A stretch of 64,000 nucleotides of DNA from Megamerina dolium (lineage: Eukaryota > Arthropoda > Insecta > Diptera > Megamerinidae): NCBI GenBank assembly GCA_963854835.1, contig OY978525.1:3615501-3679500 (forward strand). Reading direction: 5' to 3'. Below, piece by piece: positions 47,301 to 56,620 of this stretch (positions are counted from its first letter, which is position 1; the number at the start of each line of letters is the position of its first letter). The position numbers and the translations under genes were made by a program. Under the pieces are notes generated by a model. The model worked only from the letters and a program-made list of their open reading frames with translations, did no database searches and was not told where the DNA came from.

Positions 47301-49103
47301 TGGTTTGTAAGCTATGGAGCTTAAAATTTTAGTTTAATTCACTCGACTTTGTATGGGAGACCCATGAAGGAGTGGGCGTGGCACACTGATTTTCTGCCAG
47401 ATTTTTGCCGACTATGATATTAATTTAAGTGTCAATTGTGGTTATTCTAGACACAAGATTGCCGAAGTTACAGCTGTTTCAATTTAAAATTTGTATGGGG
47501 GCTACGATAAACACTGGGTGTGGTGCGCCCATTTTCTGTGAGCCTAGTTGCTCGTACAATACTAATCCACACCTTAAATCTCGTTATTCTACGCTGAATA
47601 GTTTGCAAGTTATAACCGGTAACATTTTTTTTAATTTCCGCAACTTTGTATGGGAGACCCAAAAAGGAGTGGGCGTGGCACATTGATTTTCTTCCATATT
47701 ATTTCCGACTGCCGTGTTAATCTAAGTGTCAATTATGGTTATTCTAGACAGAAGATTGTAGAAGTTACAGCAGTTTCAATTTAAAAGAAGTACAGACACT
47801 TTGTATGGGAGCTACGCTAGAAAGTAGGCGTGGCTCACCCACTTTTGGCGAGGTTATATAGTAGTATAATATAACTCTATGTGCAAAATATTGTTGTCCC
47901 AAGTGGTATATTATATGAGTTATAGCAAGTTAAAGATTTTGAAAATTTCGAGGTTAGTCGCTTTGAATGCTTGGTGTGGGCGTGGTTATTGACCGATCAT
48001 GCCCAATATCAATCCCCTCCGTACCCTTCGATCATAGATTACTTATGCCAAATTTCATCGAAATAGCTCAATATTTACTCAAGTTATCGTGCGAACCAGC
48101 CAGGTGACAGACAGACGGACGGACGGACGGACGGACATCGTTAAATCGAAAATTTAATCGACGCTGATCACGAATATATATCCATGTCTATATCTCCGGA
48201 GATTCCTTCAAGTGGACACAAACATCTGACCGAAATGAATATACCATGCATATTGCATTATGCAGGGTATAAAAAAGTGTTGTGATTGAGTGCGATAAGT
48301 AATGGTATTTATTATGAAAAAACTAAGTAAAATTGTTAGAAAATTAACAAAAAGTGTTTATAGAAGAATTTTAAAAGCACTACTTCATCAGAGGGGCCAC
48401 ACACTTTTTCTAAAATTCAATTACAAATACAAATAAATACAATTACATGACCTGTAATAATTAGACCATGTAGAGTTGCTAAAAATATTAACATCAGCAA
48501 TTTTTCATCATACTTTTTAGGCTCTATTGCCGCGAGTTTTGGAAAACTCACCAGCGGGTATCTCGAAAAAGCAACTATTGCATTACGGACAAATTGTACG
48601 CTCAGGTAAACTACAACTACACATTGTATCATATTATTCATACATAATTTTCTTGTGGCATCCAATTTTTTTTTTTTTTTCATTGCAGGTAAATTTCACA
48701 AATACGATTATCGTTCAGCTTCTGAAAATTTACGACACTACAATCGTAAAACACCGCCAGATTATAATTTACACAATGTGCGTGTACCATTACAATTATT
48801 CTATGGTACTCGTGATTTATTACTAGCAAAAGAGGTATGCATATTGGATGAATGTTGAATGTGTATTGTTCAATATCCACAGAACATACATTTACGTTTT
48901 TACGTTGTTGTTGTTGTTGAATTTAACTGATTCTATATCTATTTTAATAGGATACTCTTCTATTAACGAAACACCTGAAAAATGCACCCTACAATATAAT
49001 CGAATTGAATGGATTTAATCATGTTGATCTGTTATATGCAACAGTAGCGCCACGTATGATTTATAAAAAGATCATTGGTGATACAAAGCGTTATTATAAA
49101 TGA
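31689..49103 (+). CDS. Acid lipase (lysosomal/gastric lipase family), five exons
   Basis: Coding exons: 31689-32363, 34558-34716, 48521-48605, 48689-48834 and 48951-49103. They join in frame to 405 residues, the normal size of the LIPA/LIPF-like family. An N-terminal signal peptide is visible (nine consecutive Leu at residues 17-25). The abhydrolase-associated lipase segment follows (ICERHRITTEDGYQLSVHRI), then the oxyanion loop LMHGIIGSA. The nucleophile is S174 in AAHSQGS (family GHSQG, so the first Gly is Ala). D349 (GTRDLL) and H379 (FNHVD) complete the triad. It should be secreted or lysosomal and hydrolyse acyl esters such as triglycerides or cholesteryl esters. All introns are GT-AG; intron 2 is 13.8 kb and repeat-filled. 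AATAAA lies at 49143. I cannot assign a specific fly orthologue. Confidence 0.9.
32510..33480 (+). repeat. 'CTCTAAG' repeat in lipase intron 1, with 204-bp tandem copy
   Basis: Starting about 150 bp after the exon 1 donor, plus-oriented monomers fill the intron. The first two are close copies 204 bp apart (TATAGGGGAGGCTAC at 32511 and 32715). Later monomers are more diverged ('GTAGGGGAGTCCCTCTAAGGG' near 33379). Confidence 0.65.
33481..34557. other. Rest of lipase intron 1
   Basis: AT-rich intron sequence with TACATA-type simple repeats (around 33960-33990 and 34140-34200). It ends in the T-rich tract, a GCTGCTGTT-type stretch and the acceptor ACTATAG at 34551-34557. No other exon is visible. 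Confidence 0.6.
34558..34716 (+). CDS. Lipase exon 2
   Basis: 53 codons (ALLNHLGLHELFPST ... GFSDFEVDR) between ACTATAG and CGA|GTAAGT, both phase 0. It contains the cap-domain segment LGGHLFCGPGVPTQNLC typical of fly acid lipases. An in-frame TAG in the acceptor itself shows that the upstream sequence is intronic. Confidence 0.88.
34717..36509. other. 5' part of lipase intron 2, no feature
   Basis: Intronic AT-rich DNA with a (CA)n run near 34747-34763 and many homopolymers. I see no transposon ends or coding motifs. Confidence 0.5.
36510..36870. repeat. Local tandem duplication, 213-bp period
   Basis: AAACCAGATCTCTGCTAGGT-type starts occur at 36511 and 36724, followed by about 145 bp that match closely (TATTAGCTTGAGGAAAATAG, CCGATTATTGAATGACACAA, CAATAATGAGTTTGTAA). 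Two copies only. The minus-strand frame 36487-36846 is simply the translated repeat. Confidence 0.8.
37040..37650 (+). pseudogene. LINE fragment: RNase H and C-terminal finger
   Basis: Plus-strand reading gives SDSQAALKSLAKFSFQSRLV, then FLWVPEHEGHEGIEMADSIA and, after frame changes, LTGHCRLNSHMKK, then NDTCPLCHEEQ and SKHILCNCPA. It is the same part of an I/LOA-like polyprotein as 8440-9300, but clearly a different copy or lineage. It is truncated on the 5' side and frameshifted, lying in lipase intron 2. Confidence 0.75.
37651..38884. other. Intron 2 sequence with CA and CT microsatellites
   Basis: (CA)n at about 37795-37818, TACATA-rich stretches near 38090-38260 and (CT)n near 38500-38514. 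No gene seen. Confidence 0.5.
38885..39335. repeat. Three diverged tandem units with 'CTATGAAAATAGTCCAAGATCT'
   Basis: A motif of the form CTATGAAnATAnnCCAAGAT recurs near 38895, 39050 and 39152, each followed by AT-rich sequence including AAACAAACAAAAAATCGC in the first and third units. Unit spacing is irregular (about 100-155 bp). Non-coding. Confidence 0.55.
39470..39895. repeat. Fold-back repeat, about 70-bp arms
   Basis: ATCCTGATCAGCATAGGCTT near 39469 continues through GAGTACTGCGTTGAAGACCG. It is mirrored by the inverse of 39825-39892 (ATCCCGATCATCATGGGCTT ... TGTCTTGAAGACCGTTTTGC). The region inside the right arm (39760-39850) is also related to 63125-63215. This suggests a fold-back element or two inverted copies of one transposon end. 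The family is unknown. Confidence 0.6.
40015..42217 (+). mobile_element. DINE/Helentron-like element, left copy, tandem core
   Basis: A 2.2-kb non-coding element. One end starts TATACCCTGCATAATGC. The other end, read inverted, has TATACCCTGCATATG just inside a hairpin, GGTCGGCCCCAGCCGACT (42185-42202; stem GTCGGC/GCCGAC). A (GTCC)n microsatellite lies at 40147-40200. The core is a tandem array with CCACGCCCAC roughly every 150 bp and a higher-order period of 298 bp (CAGCTGTAACTTCGGCAATC at about 40831, 41129 and 41427). Short inverted ends, a terminal hairpin, a microsatellite and central 150-bp repeats match non-autonomous Helentrons (DINE-1/DINE-TR types) in fly genomes. The name is inference. 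Confidence 0.75.
42218..42410. other. Short intronic spacer
   Basis: Unassigned intron sequence between the DINE-like element and the minus-strand SINE. It includes GGTTAGGTTATGTGGTAGCC, a motif that may mark another repeat end. Confidence 0.4.
42411..42650 (-). mobile_element. tRNA-derived SINE, copy 5, truncated
   Basis: Reading minus from 42650: GACCTTCTGATCTGTAGGTC, box B GGGTTCAATCTCCGG, ATTTTTCTTTTGAACGGTAC, then CCCTTCCAATGATGTCCAAA and AACCGTATTGGAAGAGAAGC. The box A end and the final CATATTTATT tail are missing, so it is truncated on both sides. Confidence 0.75.
42651..45089. other. Intron 2 between repeats, no gene
   Basis: AT-rich sequence with TACTACTGCTG-type short repeats (43745-43765, 44015-44115). 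The frame at 44445-44693 has no recognisable domain. Nothing supportable. Confidence 0.5.
45090..45500 (+). repeat. 'CTCTAAG' repeat copies in lipase intron 2
   Basis: Two to three plus monomers: 'TTTTGTATGGGAATCCACTTTA', 'GGGAGAAAGTCATACATTTC', 'ACCCTTAAGGTGTGAAGATAG', 'TATGGGAGCACCCTCAAG', 'GGGGGTTGATTATATAGTTTG'. Confidence 0.6.
45501..46694. other. Intron 2 sequence, no feature
   Basis: AT-rich with TACATAC-like runs around 45810-45860. No frames, ends or repeats that I can support. Confidence 0.5.
46695..48271 (-). mobile_element. DINE/Helentron-like element, right copy, inverted
   Basis: The same element as 40015-42217 in opposite orientation: hairpin AGTCGGCTGGGGCCGACC at 46711-46728, TATACCCTGCATATG at 46733, tandem core units with GTGGGCGTGG (for example 47215 and 47375), microsatellite (GGAC)n at 48116-48136, and the end GCAGGGTATA at 48271. 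It is shorter (1577 bp) because it has fewer tandem units and a shorter microsatellite. Over the roughly 200-bp hairpin end and the roughly 95-bp other end I count only a few differences from the left copy, so both are young. It ends about 250 bp before lipase exon 3. Confidence 0.78.
48521..49103 (+). CDS. Lipase exons 3-5 (Asp349, His379, stop)
   Basis: Exon 3 (48521-48605) encodes ALLPRVLENSPAGISKKQLL and the rest of the cap. Exon 4 (48689-48834) encodes GKFHKYDYRSASENL through FYGTRDLLLAKE. Exon 5 (48951-49103) encodes the NGFNHVDLLYA His motif and ends at TGA. Splice sites are TTTTTAG, CAG|GTAAAC, TTGCAG, GAG|GTATGC and TTAATAG, with matching phases 1/2 and 0/0. Confidence 0.9.
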
Positions 49104-50193
49104 GAATGTGTTAAGAGTTTATTTAGTTACTACTGCCATTGAAATAAAATCCATCGTTATGAATAAGTTAACAAATAATAACCTGTAATTAAGATGATCT
49201 TAAAGTTGAAATCGAGTTGTTTACAAAATTGTCATCTGTCAAAAGGCCAATTTCAACTTTAATATGATCTTAACATTGACTATATCTACGGAACAAAATG
49301 TTTATCTGCGACTTTGTTATAAAAAAACCAAGAGGAACTCTATTTGGTCGATAATACGCAGCCTAACTGTACGAAAATGTATACATTCTGTTTATGAATA
49401 GATTCTAAACATCTTGAACGTGTGCTTTGTTGTATTTAGCAAAGTTCTTACTTACTTATTTAAGCATTACCATCGATAATTCATTTTTGTGGATCAATGG
49501 AGATCACTAATATGACCGCAATACTTACCACAAGTACCACAAGTATAAATATTTGTAAATATTCTTCTTTCTTGTCATAGATATATGTGTATTTATGCTA
49601 AAATATAATGATACATGGATTATAACATTCAGTAGTGATATTAGACTTTTACATTTAAGCTTCTCATATGTAATTATTTCCATGTGTATACGTTATAACT
49701 TCATTCATTAAACTCTAACCAAATTACTATATTCATTTGTATTGTATTGTATTTTTTGGGCCTGTATGACTTGCCACGTACATTTGTTCTTTACATACAA
49801 ATATATATAATAGGTATATGTATAAATACTATGTATAATCTATTTTCTACTGTCAATGGTGTAGACATATCCAAAAAGCAAAAAAAAAAAAAAAATTGGT
49901 ATCAATATATTCATATTCAATTTATAAGGTAAGTAGGTATATATTAATTTGTTTTGTGTATATACCATGCTCATATGCAATATAAATTTGATTAGCAAAT
50001 TCAGCCGACAGGACAATATAATCACTTATATGATGATGCATTCAGAATTAACAACTATAAGTGGAATTTCGGTCATTATTAATAATAGTAGTATCGCACT
50101 ATTATTATATTATTATTCGCTAATACTAAATAATTAACAGAAACTTTTATTAAAAAAAAAAAAAAAGAAGAAGAAGAAACATAGTTGATGCGA
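49104..50193. other. Convergent intergenic region between lipase and HECT ligase
   Basis: Holds the 3' ends of both genes: AATAAA at 49143 (plus, lipase) and AATAAA on the minus strand at about 50146-50151 (ligase). The rest is AT-rich, with an A run near 49880 and an AAGAAG stretch near 50166. Confidence 0.6.
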
Positions 50194-53100
50194 TTAACTC
50201 AATTCGAAGCCCTCGCCAGCTTGTACAGCATACAATAGTTTTTCACGCATTTGTTCTTCCGTTTTGAATGGTGGCAACTTCAGCAGATTAGTACAGGTGC
50301 TTGCCGTTGGCAAACGTTCCATATCACCGGCATTTTGTATAAAGAATGGTGGATCCAAATCCTGTTGCAAAAGCACAAACAGTATATTTAGTGAGTTTCA
50401 AACATAAATTAACATCAACTAGCTTACCTTAAAGCCTAACAGCGGCGGTCTCGAACAACTGGTAACAAACTTAAGCAATTGTCTACGTTGTATGTCATTA
50501 AAACCCTCCACAACAGACCAAAAAACAACTATAGATGGATGCTCCGGACTATATTCACCACCATATTTACAATGCCTCTTCAAATCTTCTAAATCGATTG
50601 GTATTTCAGCACCCGAAATAAGAATTTGCAATTCCTTATTGCTAAACATGTACAACCATTCGACGGGAAGCACATTTGACAGTCCCTTACGGAAGGCAAT
50701 ACAATGTCGACGTATTTGTACATTCAATTTGTAATCGGCCATTAATTGCAAATACTCAATACGATTTGAGGCAGTCACTGGTATACTTTGACCATTCGGC
50801 TTCAATTCCATAACCTGCATATGCCCCAAAGAGCTAGTCGCCACAGTGAAATCCAAATTTAGCTCACTGACATCACCCTCATAATCTTTCAGATAGAGTA
50901 GATTCTTGTACAATTCGGGATCGAGTGAGGCCAATTGATGAATATCAACATCTGCATATTTGCCAGCCAATTTGGTGAGAAAAAATTCAGCTAATGGCAA
51001 TTCGACAAGCAAATTCTCATAGATCGCTTTGCCCAGAATGCGTCCAATGAAATAGTAATGTTTCTCAAATTCTGGCACCAAATCCGCCACATTCGGATTC
51101 GGATATAATTTATTATCAGTGGTTACCCTGAAATAAGCAAGAAGGCAACAAAATATGTAATAAAATTTAACTCAATGGAAATGTATAGAAATTACATGAA
51201 AAATCCACGATTAGGATCAAAGGCAGTTTTAATAAGTTCCGAGAGAAATTCACGAAAAACTCCACCACCATCAATGCCAACCTCGCTCAGGCCGAGAGTT
51301 GAAACGAATTGAACGCGGAATTTTAAACGTAAATCAGGCTCTAAAGGAAAAAAAGGAAACTAAGAAGCTGATATAGCAATTGATTGGCAAATTTATTTGG
51401 GTTACGCACCATTTTCGGGACGCAACTTATCGTATGCATCCTCATATAGATGTGTACGTCGCACCGTCAACATAATGGATGGACCCTGTAGAAAGGCCTG
51501 CAATTGACCTTGTATACGCATCTTATCGGCAGCCACGAGACCTTGCAGAATGCCAACACGTTTATCGAAAGCCACCACAAAGGGTATTTCACGCAGGATG
51601 GTTATCGAACGTATCTGTTTAGTGGACATGGGCGGGCCATTCTCGTAATCTTCGCGTGTAAAATCACGTATCGGTTGAAATGGACGTATGCCACGCATAC
51701 GATTGGCACGAGTGAGAGGTAAGTCCGCCGGTCTATCCAATGGTAGATCCAATCGACTGACGATCCAATGTGATTCGGGACAAAAGCCCAGACGCAAATC
51801 GCGCGTATGTATTTGATTTAGCACAAATACAACAACCTTTAGCAGGTTGGCCCAAATGAGTTTTTGCTGTTTCAATTTTTTATCATCTGCCTCGGAATGA
51901 CCCCATATGAAACGATAATGCTGATTGAGGCTGGAACGTGTCTCCGGAAATGCAAGCTCTACAAGGCCCATCGAAATTTCCTTTAGCATCTTCGAAAGCT
52001 GTACAATTTCCGCAATAGAAAACGGCATAAGCCGCACATGTGTTGTCAATTCGACTGGCCGCTGAATGAGTTGCTTATCATCAGAGAACTCAGCATCGTG
52101 TAGCGTTGGTAGAAGTCGACCGAAAAGCATACAGAAAGTAGCCAGCAATGGAATGGTACGTTCAACGCCATTTTGTTTTGCTGCAAAGAGATCATTCTCA
52201 GTGTGATGTTAGCCAGGATATAAGCATTAACTTACGCACAACACCCTTTGATATGAGCGTTAATGGTGCTGAAAAGCCCAAATGAGTTGATTGTGCAGCC
52301 AATGTAAACCAGACAGCACGTATAAAATTTGGCATAAATGCCAATGTGTACAATAGCCTAAAAATGATTATAAATTAGAAATAATTGAGACGAAATCGAA
52401 TATTCCAACTCCAACTCACTTATATTCGAATATGGCTATCTTATTGTATATCATTAGATTATGACTTATCGCACAGATGGCATATAAAACTTGCACATCA
52501 TCAATATACTCCTGTAAATGACCGACAATTACTTGTACACGCTGCGATTTATTCAAAAGCTCAATGCATTCAAGAAGAGTTTTCTTCTCTAACTCGCTGA
52601 GCTGTCCACTTGGCAATACACCACCACGAACACCACTATTTCCATCATCATCATCATTGTTATAATTAATGCCAAAGTCGTCGTCATCATCATCGTCGTC
52701 ATCTGAAGATTCCATCTCATCACTTCGCCGTTGATGTGACATGAGCTTGAGAGATGATTTTGGTAATTGCAGAATTTTTGACGATATATTTGCCACAATC
52801 TTTAGATAATTGCCCAATAGTGATTTTGTGTGGAGTGTGTCTAAGATAAAAAATATATTTAGCTCAAAATCTAAACAATCATTATATATATGAATGCTCA
52901 CCAAGATGATTGCGATCCAAAATTAAAATCGAATTCAACAAATAACTAGTGAATATATCATGCTGATGTCTAAGCTTTTCCGCCGATCGAATTTTACGCG
53001 ATGATGTAGACACTGCAGAAGCGCCTGTAAACGTTGTTGCTGCTGCCGCTGAATTTTCTGTTTCGTCTACTTGCATATTCTCTTGCTCCACATTGTGTCG

Positions 53101-54056
53101 TATCAGCTGATGCAGTGATCTAACGATGTATTCGAATGGTAAATCGGCACTTTCAGCCAAAGTGGGTAAGAAGTAATAACGTATCGGATCGGTGAATGGT
53201 AATGCGAGGATATGTTTGGTAAAAGAGTGGCTTATTGTGAAGCCATGTGAGAAAGTGTTACTGCTATTTGCCACCACTAGGGGACGTAATATCAGCTGGA
53301 AGATTGCTTCCGACACCGGATTTGGCGGATGTGTCATTTCACCATCCAATGGCGGGCATTTGTCTTCGAGTAAGCGGCGTAAACGCAAGAAATAGTCCCG
53401 ATCGATTAGATAACGAAAAGTGCTTATGAGTAAAGATTGCACAAGCAGTTCATCCTCAACATAACGTTCCATCGCCGACTCAGAAGTGAACAACTCAAGC
53501 ATACGCATTGGTATCGCTTGAGCCGCATGAGGCACAGCCAATTGTGTGAGACATAAATTGAGTAATCTCTTGAGACGATACAACCAATCGAGATCGGAGG
53601 ATGAATTCAATAGGAAACGTGCTGGATTTCGCAATATATGCTGACAAATTTCAATCTGCAATAAGAGTGGCAATAAAGTGACTCATTCATTCAATTCAAT
53701 TTAACAATAATAATGCAAACCAATCTATCGCCATCTTTGCTCTCACGACTATTATAGAAGAACAGTAGTCTGCCCAATAGATATGCTAGGTTAACATCTT
53801 CCGCAAGTTTTTCACGATGACTAGACAAAAATTCATCAAATGTTTCACGCTCCAAACGCTTTCTGCGTTGACGCTGTATGAAGGAGCGTGTATAGGATTG
53901 CAATACAGTAGCACCATTATGCTGACGGCTAAGCTCCATACGTTTTTGTCGTTCCTGTTGTGCCTTCTTAATTACTGTCTCACGGTCACTGGTCACCGAT
54001 GCACCACCGAGATTTTGCATCGGACGGCGTCTATATTCACCGTCGAATCCAAACAT
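50194..54056 (-). CDS. Ube3c: HECT E3 ubiquitin ligase, UBE3C type
   Basis: Eight exons (minus): 54056-53721, 53655-52902, 52840-52420, 52357-52236, 52180-51410, 51340-51196, 51127-50428, 50361-50194. Junctions keep frame and give 1138 residues, close to family length (about 1080-1120). The N-terminus [20 protein letters not shown] and the IQ motif (about 49-67, [18 protein letters not shown]) are UBE3C hallmarks. A (Asp)9 run lies in exon 3. The HECT domain spans about 783-1138 (YEDAYDKL start, [14 protein letters not shown]) with catalytic Cys at about 1106 in [15 protein letters not shown]3C is proteasome-associated and extends ubiquitin chains (Lys29/Lys48). ATG 54056 is chosen because it starts the conserved N-terminus. 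It lies head-to-tail with the nucleotidase gene. Confidence 0.93.
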
Positions 54057-55154
54057 TTTTGATCTTTTTTTTTCTTCTTATAATTATTTGTTCGTTGTTT
54101 TATTATAAAATTTTCACTATATAATACCAAATTAAAACGAAAATACTTCAGCAATTTACTTTACCATGTATTTATATTGACATGACTTTTTGTTTTTCTT
54201 CTTTTCTATGTACTGCTTGACGAAGGTGACGACCCAATACGAACATTGCTTCTTTACAGTACGATCTTCAATACATATCATATGAAATATATATATATAA
54301 AATATATATAATGCAAAACATATTTATAAGAATTTTAAAGTATAAAAATATAACTTCAATATTTTCTACTAATTTTGCAAAACCAAAAGTTGAATAATTA
54401 TTATTTAATTTGTGTTGTTCTAATTGAATACTTTGCACAAATTGGCAACCCTTTTTATAGTTTATATAATATATTCAGCTGTTAATATGGTGTTGCCATA
54501 TGTAAATGTAAGACATTTGCCATATATTGCTCATTATTTAATAATATCCACTTGAACAAATTTACATAGCGAAAGTTATATTTCCACAAAGACCAAGTTC
54601 GTACAGAAAAAAGGAAAAATTAATGGAAATGAACCCAAGATCAATAAAATATGACTACTCTGTTCCGTCGGACATCCTACATTAATTTTATTTGGGTTGT
54701 TTAATCATGATTCCGAAATATGATGATAATTGCATGATGACAAAGCATAAATCAAAATTAACGATTTTTTTGTTGTAATCTAATTCAGCTTCCGATTTGT
54801 AGAACACTATAGGCTCTTTGAAAACCATCGTTTCATTTAAAAATTCACTAATTATATTGTCATCAACGAAAAATATATATTAATACCACAATTTTGATTT
54901 AAATTCTTTATTGAGCCTCTTCGATTGTGTATTTTGTGAATAATTTTATTAACTTCAATAAACATTGATTATGTATGATGAGACACGATTTGCGCTGAGT
55001 TTAGTAAAAAAAACGTAGTCAAATAATTGGCTTAGTTATGTACAAAATATGTATAAATGACAATTTGCTTAGCACATACATATAATTAGGACCCAGATTA
55101 ATAATAACAATTAAAAAATTTGAAAGAACTTTTAGCATAGCTAATAAAATAATT
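54057..55154. other. Intergenic region upstream of the HECT ligase
   Basis: About 1.1 kb of AT-rich DNA holding the ligase 5' region and the nucleotidase 3' UTR (minus-strand AATAAA near 54903-54908). A (TA)n stretch lies around 54280-54310. No other gene is visible, and I could not identify a core promoter. Confidence 0.55.
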
Positions 55155-56293
55155 TCAGTTTTCAACTATAGTCGCAGCTTCCTTATGATGCTCTTCAATC
55201 AAAGCTAACAAAGCACGTGGCACATTCATTGTTTGATCATCGACAAGTACAATATCAAAAGCGTTCATATATTTATCAATGTTTTCTTCCACCTGTTTAA
55301 ATCAACAGAAAAAATTATTTCTCATCATAATTTGTTACAGAAGTAGTTCTTTTAGTGTGTTAATAAAAACATATATTTTAACACTACACTACTTACATGA
55401 TCAAACAGAAATCCAATTTTCATAATATGCGATGAAGCTGGCACACCATCAGCCATTCCAGCATCGCCAAGAGAATCACCCAAAACAATGATGTGATCAC
55501 GATTGTGTACCAAATCATAGTATTCGGTGCCCTCCAGTGCGGTCTCATTTTTATTGAACGTATGTATAATGGGTTCTTGTAGGCCATTCAGTAAGCCATC
55601 CTTGTATTGCAGAAAATTCGAAATCACTTTCACATTCGGATACATAACGTTCGCTTGGCGTAGAACTGAAACAACCGAATTTCCTAGACCAGCCGAGAAA
55701 ACCAGTACGGGCACATCGAGGCGGTCCAACGTATGAAAGAGCTCATGAGCATGATCGCGTAAAGAATCTTTATATTCATGTGCAATGCTATCAATCTCGT
55801 TTTGATCAAATGGAAAACCACTAAAAATAGAAAATAAATCTATGTTAAATGCCAACGATGGAAAATAATCGATTTTTACCATTTCCAATAGCACTTACAC
55901 CATTATTTCACCAGATTTTGTCCACCATTCAATCATGTATTGGATCTTTTCCTCAATTGGTATACGTGGATCGATCTCAATGGGACGATATTTGAGATGC
56001 AACTTCGTTGACTCCTCCAAAAATTCGGCCGGCAATGATTTGCATGCGTTAAATATACCAAAACTGGTAAGTACAGGCTTGCCATCATCTGTGCGTTGTT
56101 TTGTAATTGTGTAGTCGAAATCTGAGACCACTTGCAGTCTGTTTGGACCGCCAGCGATAAACTCATTGATAATTTTCTCTACACGCTGTGGATTTTTTAT
56201 TTTGCAATGGGGCTGACACAAGCTGGACACATCTTGTAGGCGTACGTAGACAGGCTGACATGTTTGAGAAGACGATTCCGTCGGTCCCACCAT
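55155..56293 (-). CDS. cN-IIIB: Cytosolic 5'-nucleotidase III (HAD family)
   Basis: Three coding exons (minus): 56293-55899, 55820-55397 and 55292-55155, all GT-AG with compatible phases, giving 318 residues. HAD phosphatase motifs: VVSDFDYTIT (nucleophile D58, acid D60), VFSAGLGNSV (Ser motif) and VLGDSLGDAGMADG (metal-binding Asp). WWTKSGEIMVG and FNKNETALEGTEYYDLV are typical of the NT5C3/UMPH-1 family. These enzymes dephosphorylate pyrimidine mononucleotides or 7-methyl-GMP in the cytosol. ATG 56293 is chosen because the frame upstream has no other ATG before a stop and crosses a likely splice acceptor. The symbol is by family resemblance to the fly gene and is less certain than the product. 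Confidence 0.92.
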
Positions 56294-56329
56294 CTTATCG
56301 AACAGACGTGAGAAAAACTTACGAACTGC

Positions 56330-56620
56330 AACAGTCGAACGAAACAGTTTTATGCTAATCTCACTACACAATTGAACTCTGTAATACTATTTTGCGTGAC
56401 AACACAAACTGTAAAGAAAAGAAGGTGAAAAAGACGGCTAATGAATTTGTCGTTATCAGTATAAAATCTATCTTTGTAATGCAATAAATGCATGCAACTG
56501 CATCATGTACTTACCTTGCCTTGAAAACTATCGCTTACTCTATCTCTCTGATTCGAAAATGTGCGCGATCGTTATCACTTGCGCTTACTTTTATTATGCA
56601 ATTTATTAATGACAATATCG
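56330..56620 (-). promoter_or_regulatory. Possible 5' non-coding exon/intron of the nucleotidase gene
   Basis: On the minus strand GGCAAG|GTAAGTAC (donor at about 56514) and GACTGTTGCAG|TTCG (acceptor at about 56334) flank an intron of about 180 bp just upstream of ATG 56293. This suggests a first exon of untranslated sequence that starts near 56600. Splicing would remove the TTG-led in-frame extension. RNA evidence is needed; the call rests on splice consensus alone. Confidence 0.45.

Noticed and set aside
56294..56371. Longer N-terminus of the nucleotidase beginning near 56371
   Set aside because: The frame there begins with TTG, has no ATG before a stop, and crosses a likely splice acceptor; ATG 56293 starts the credible protein.
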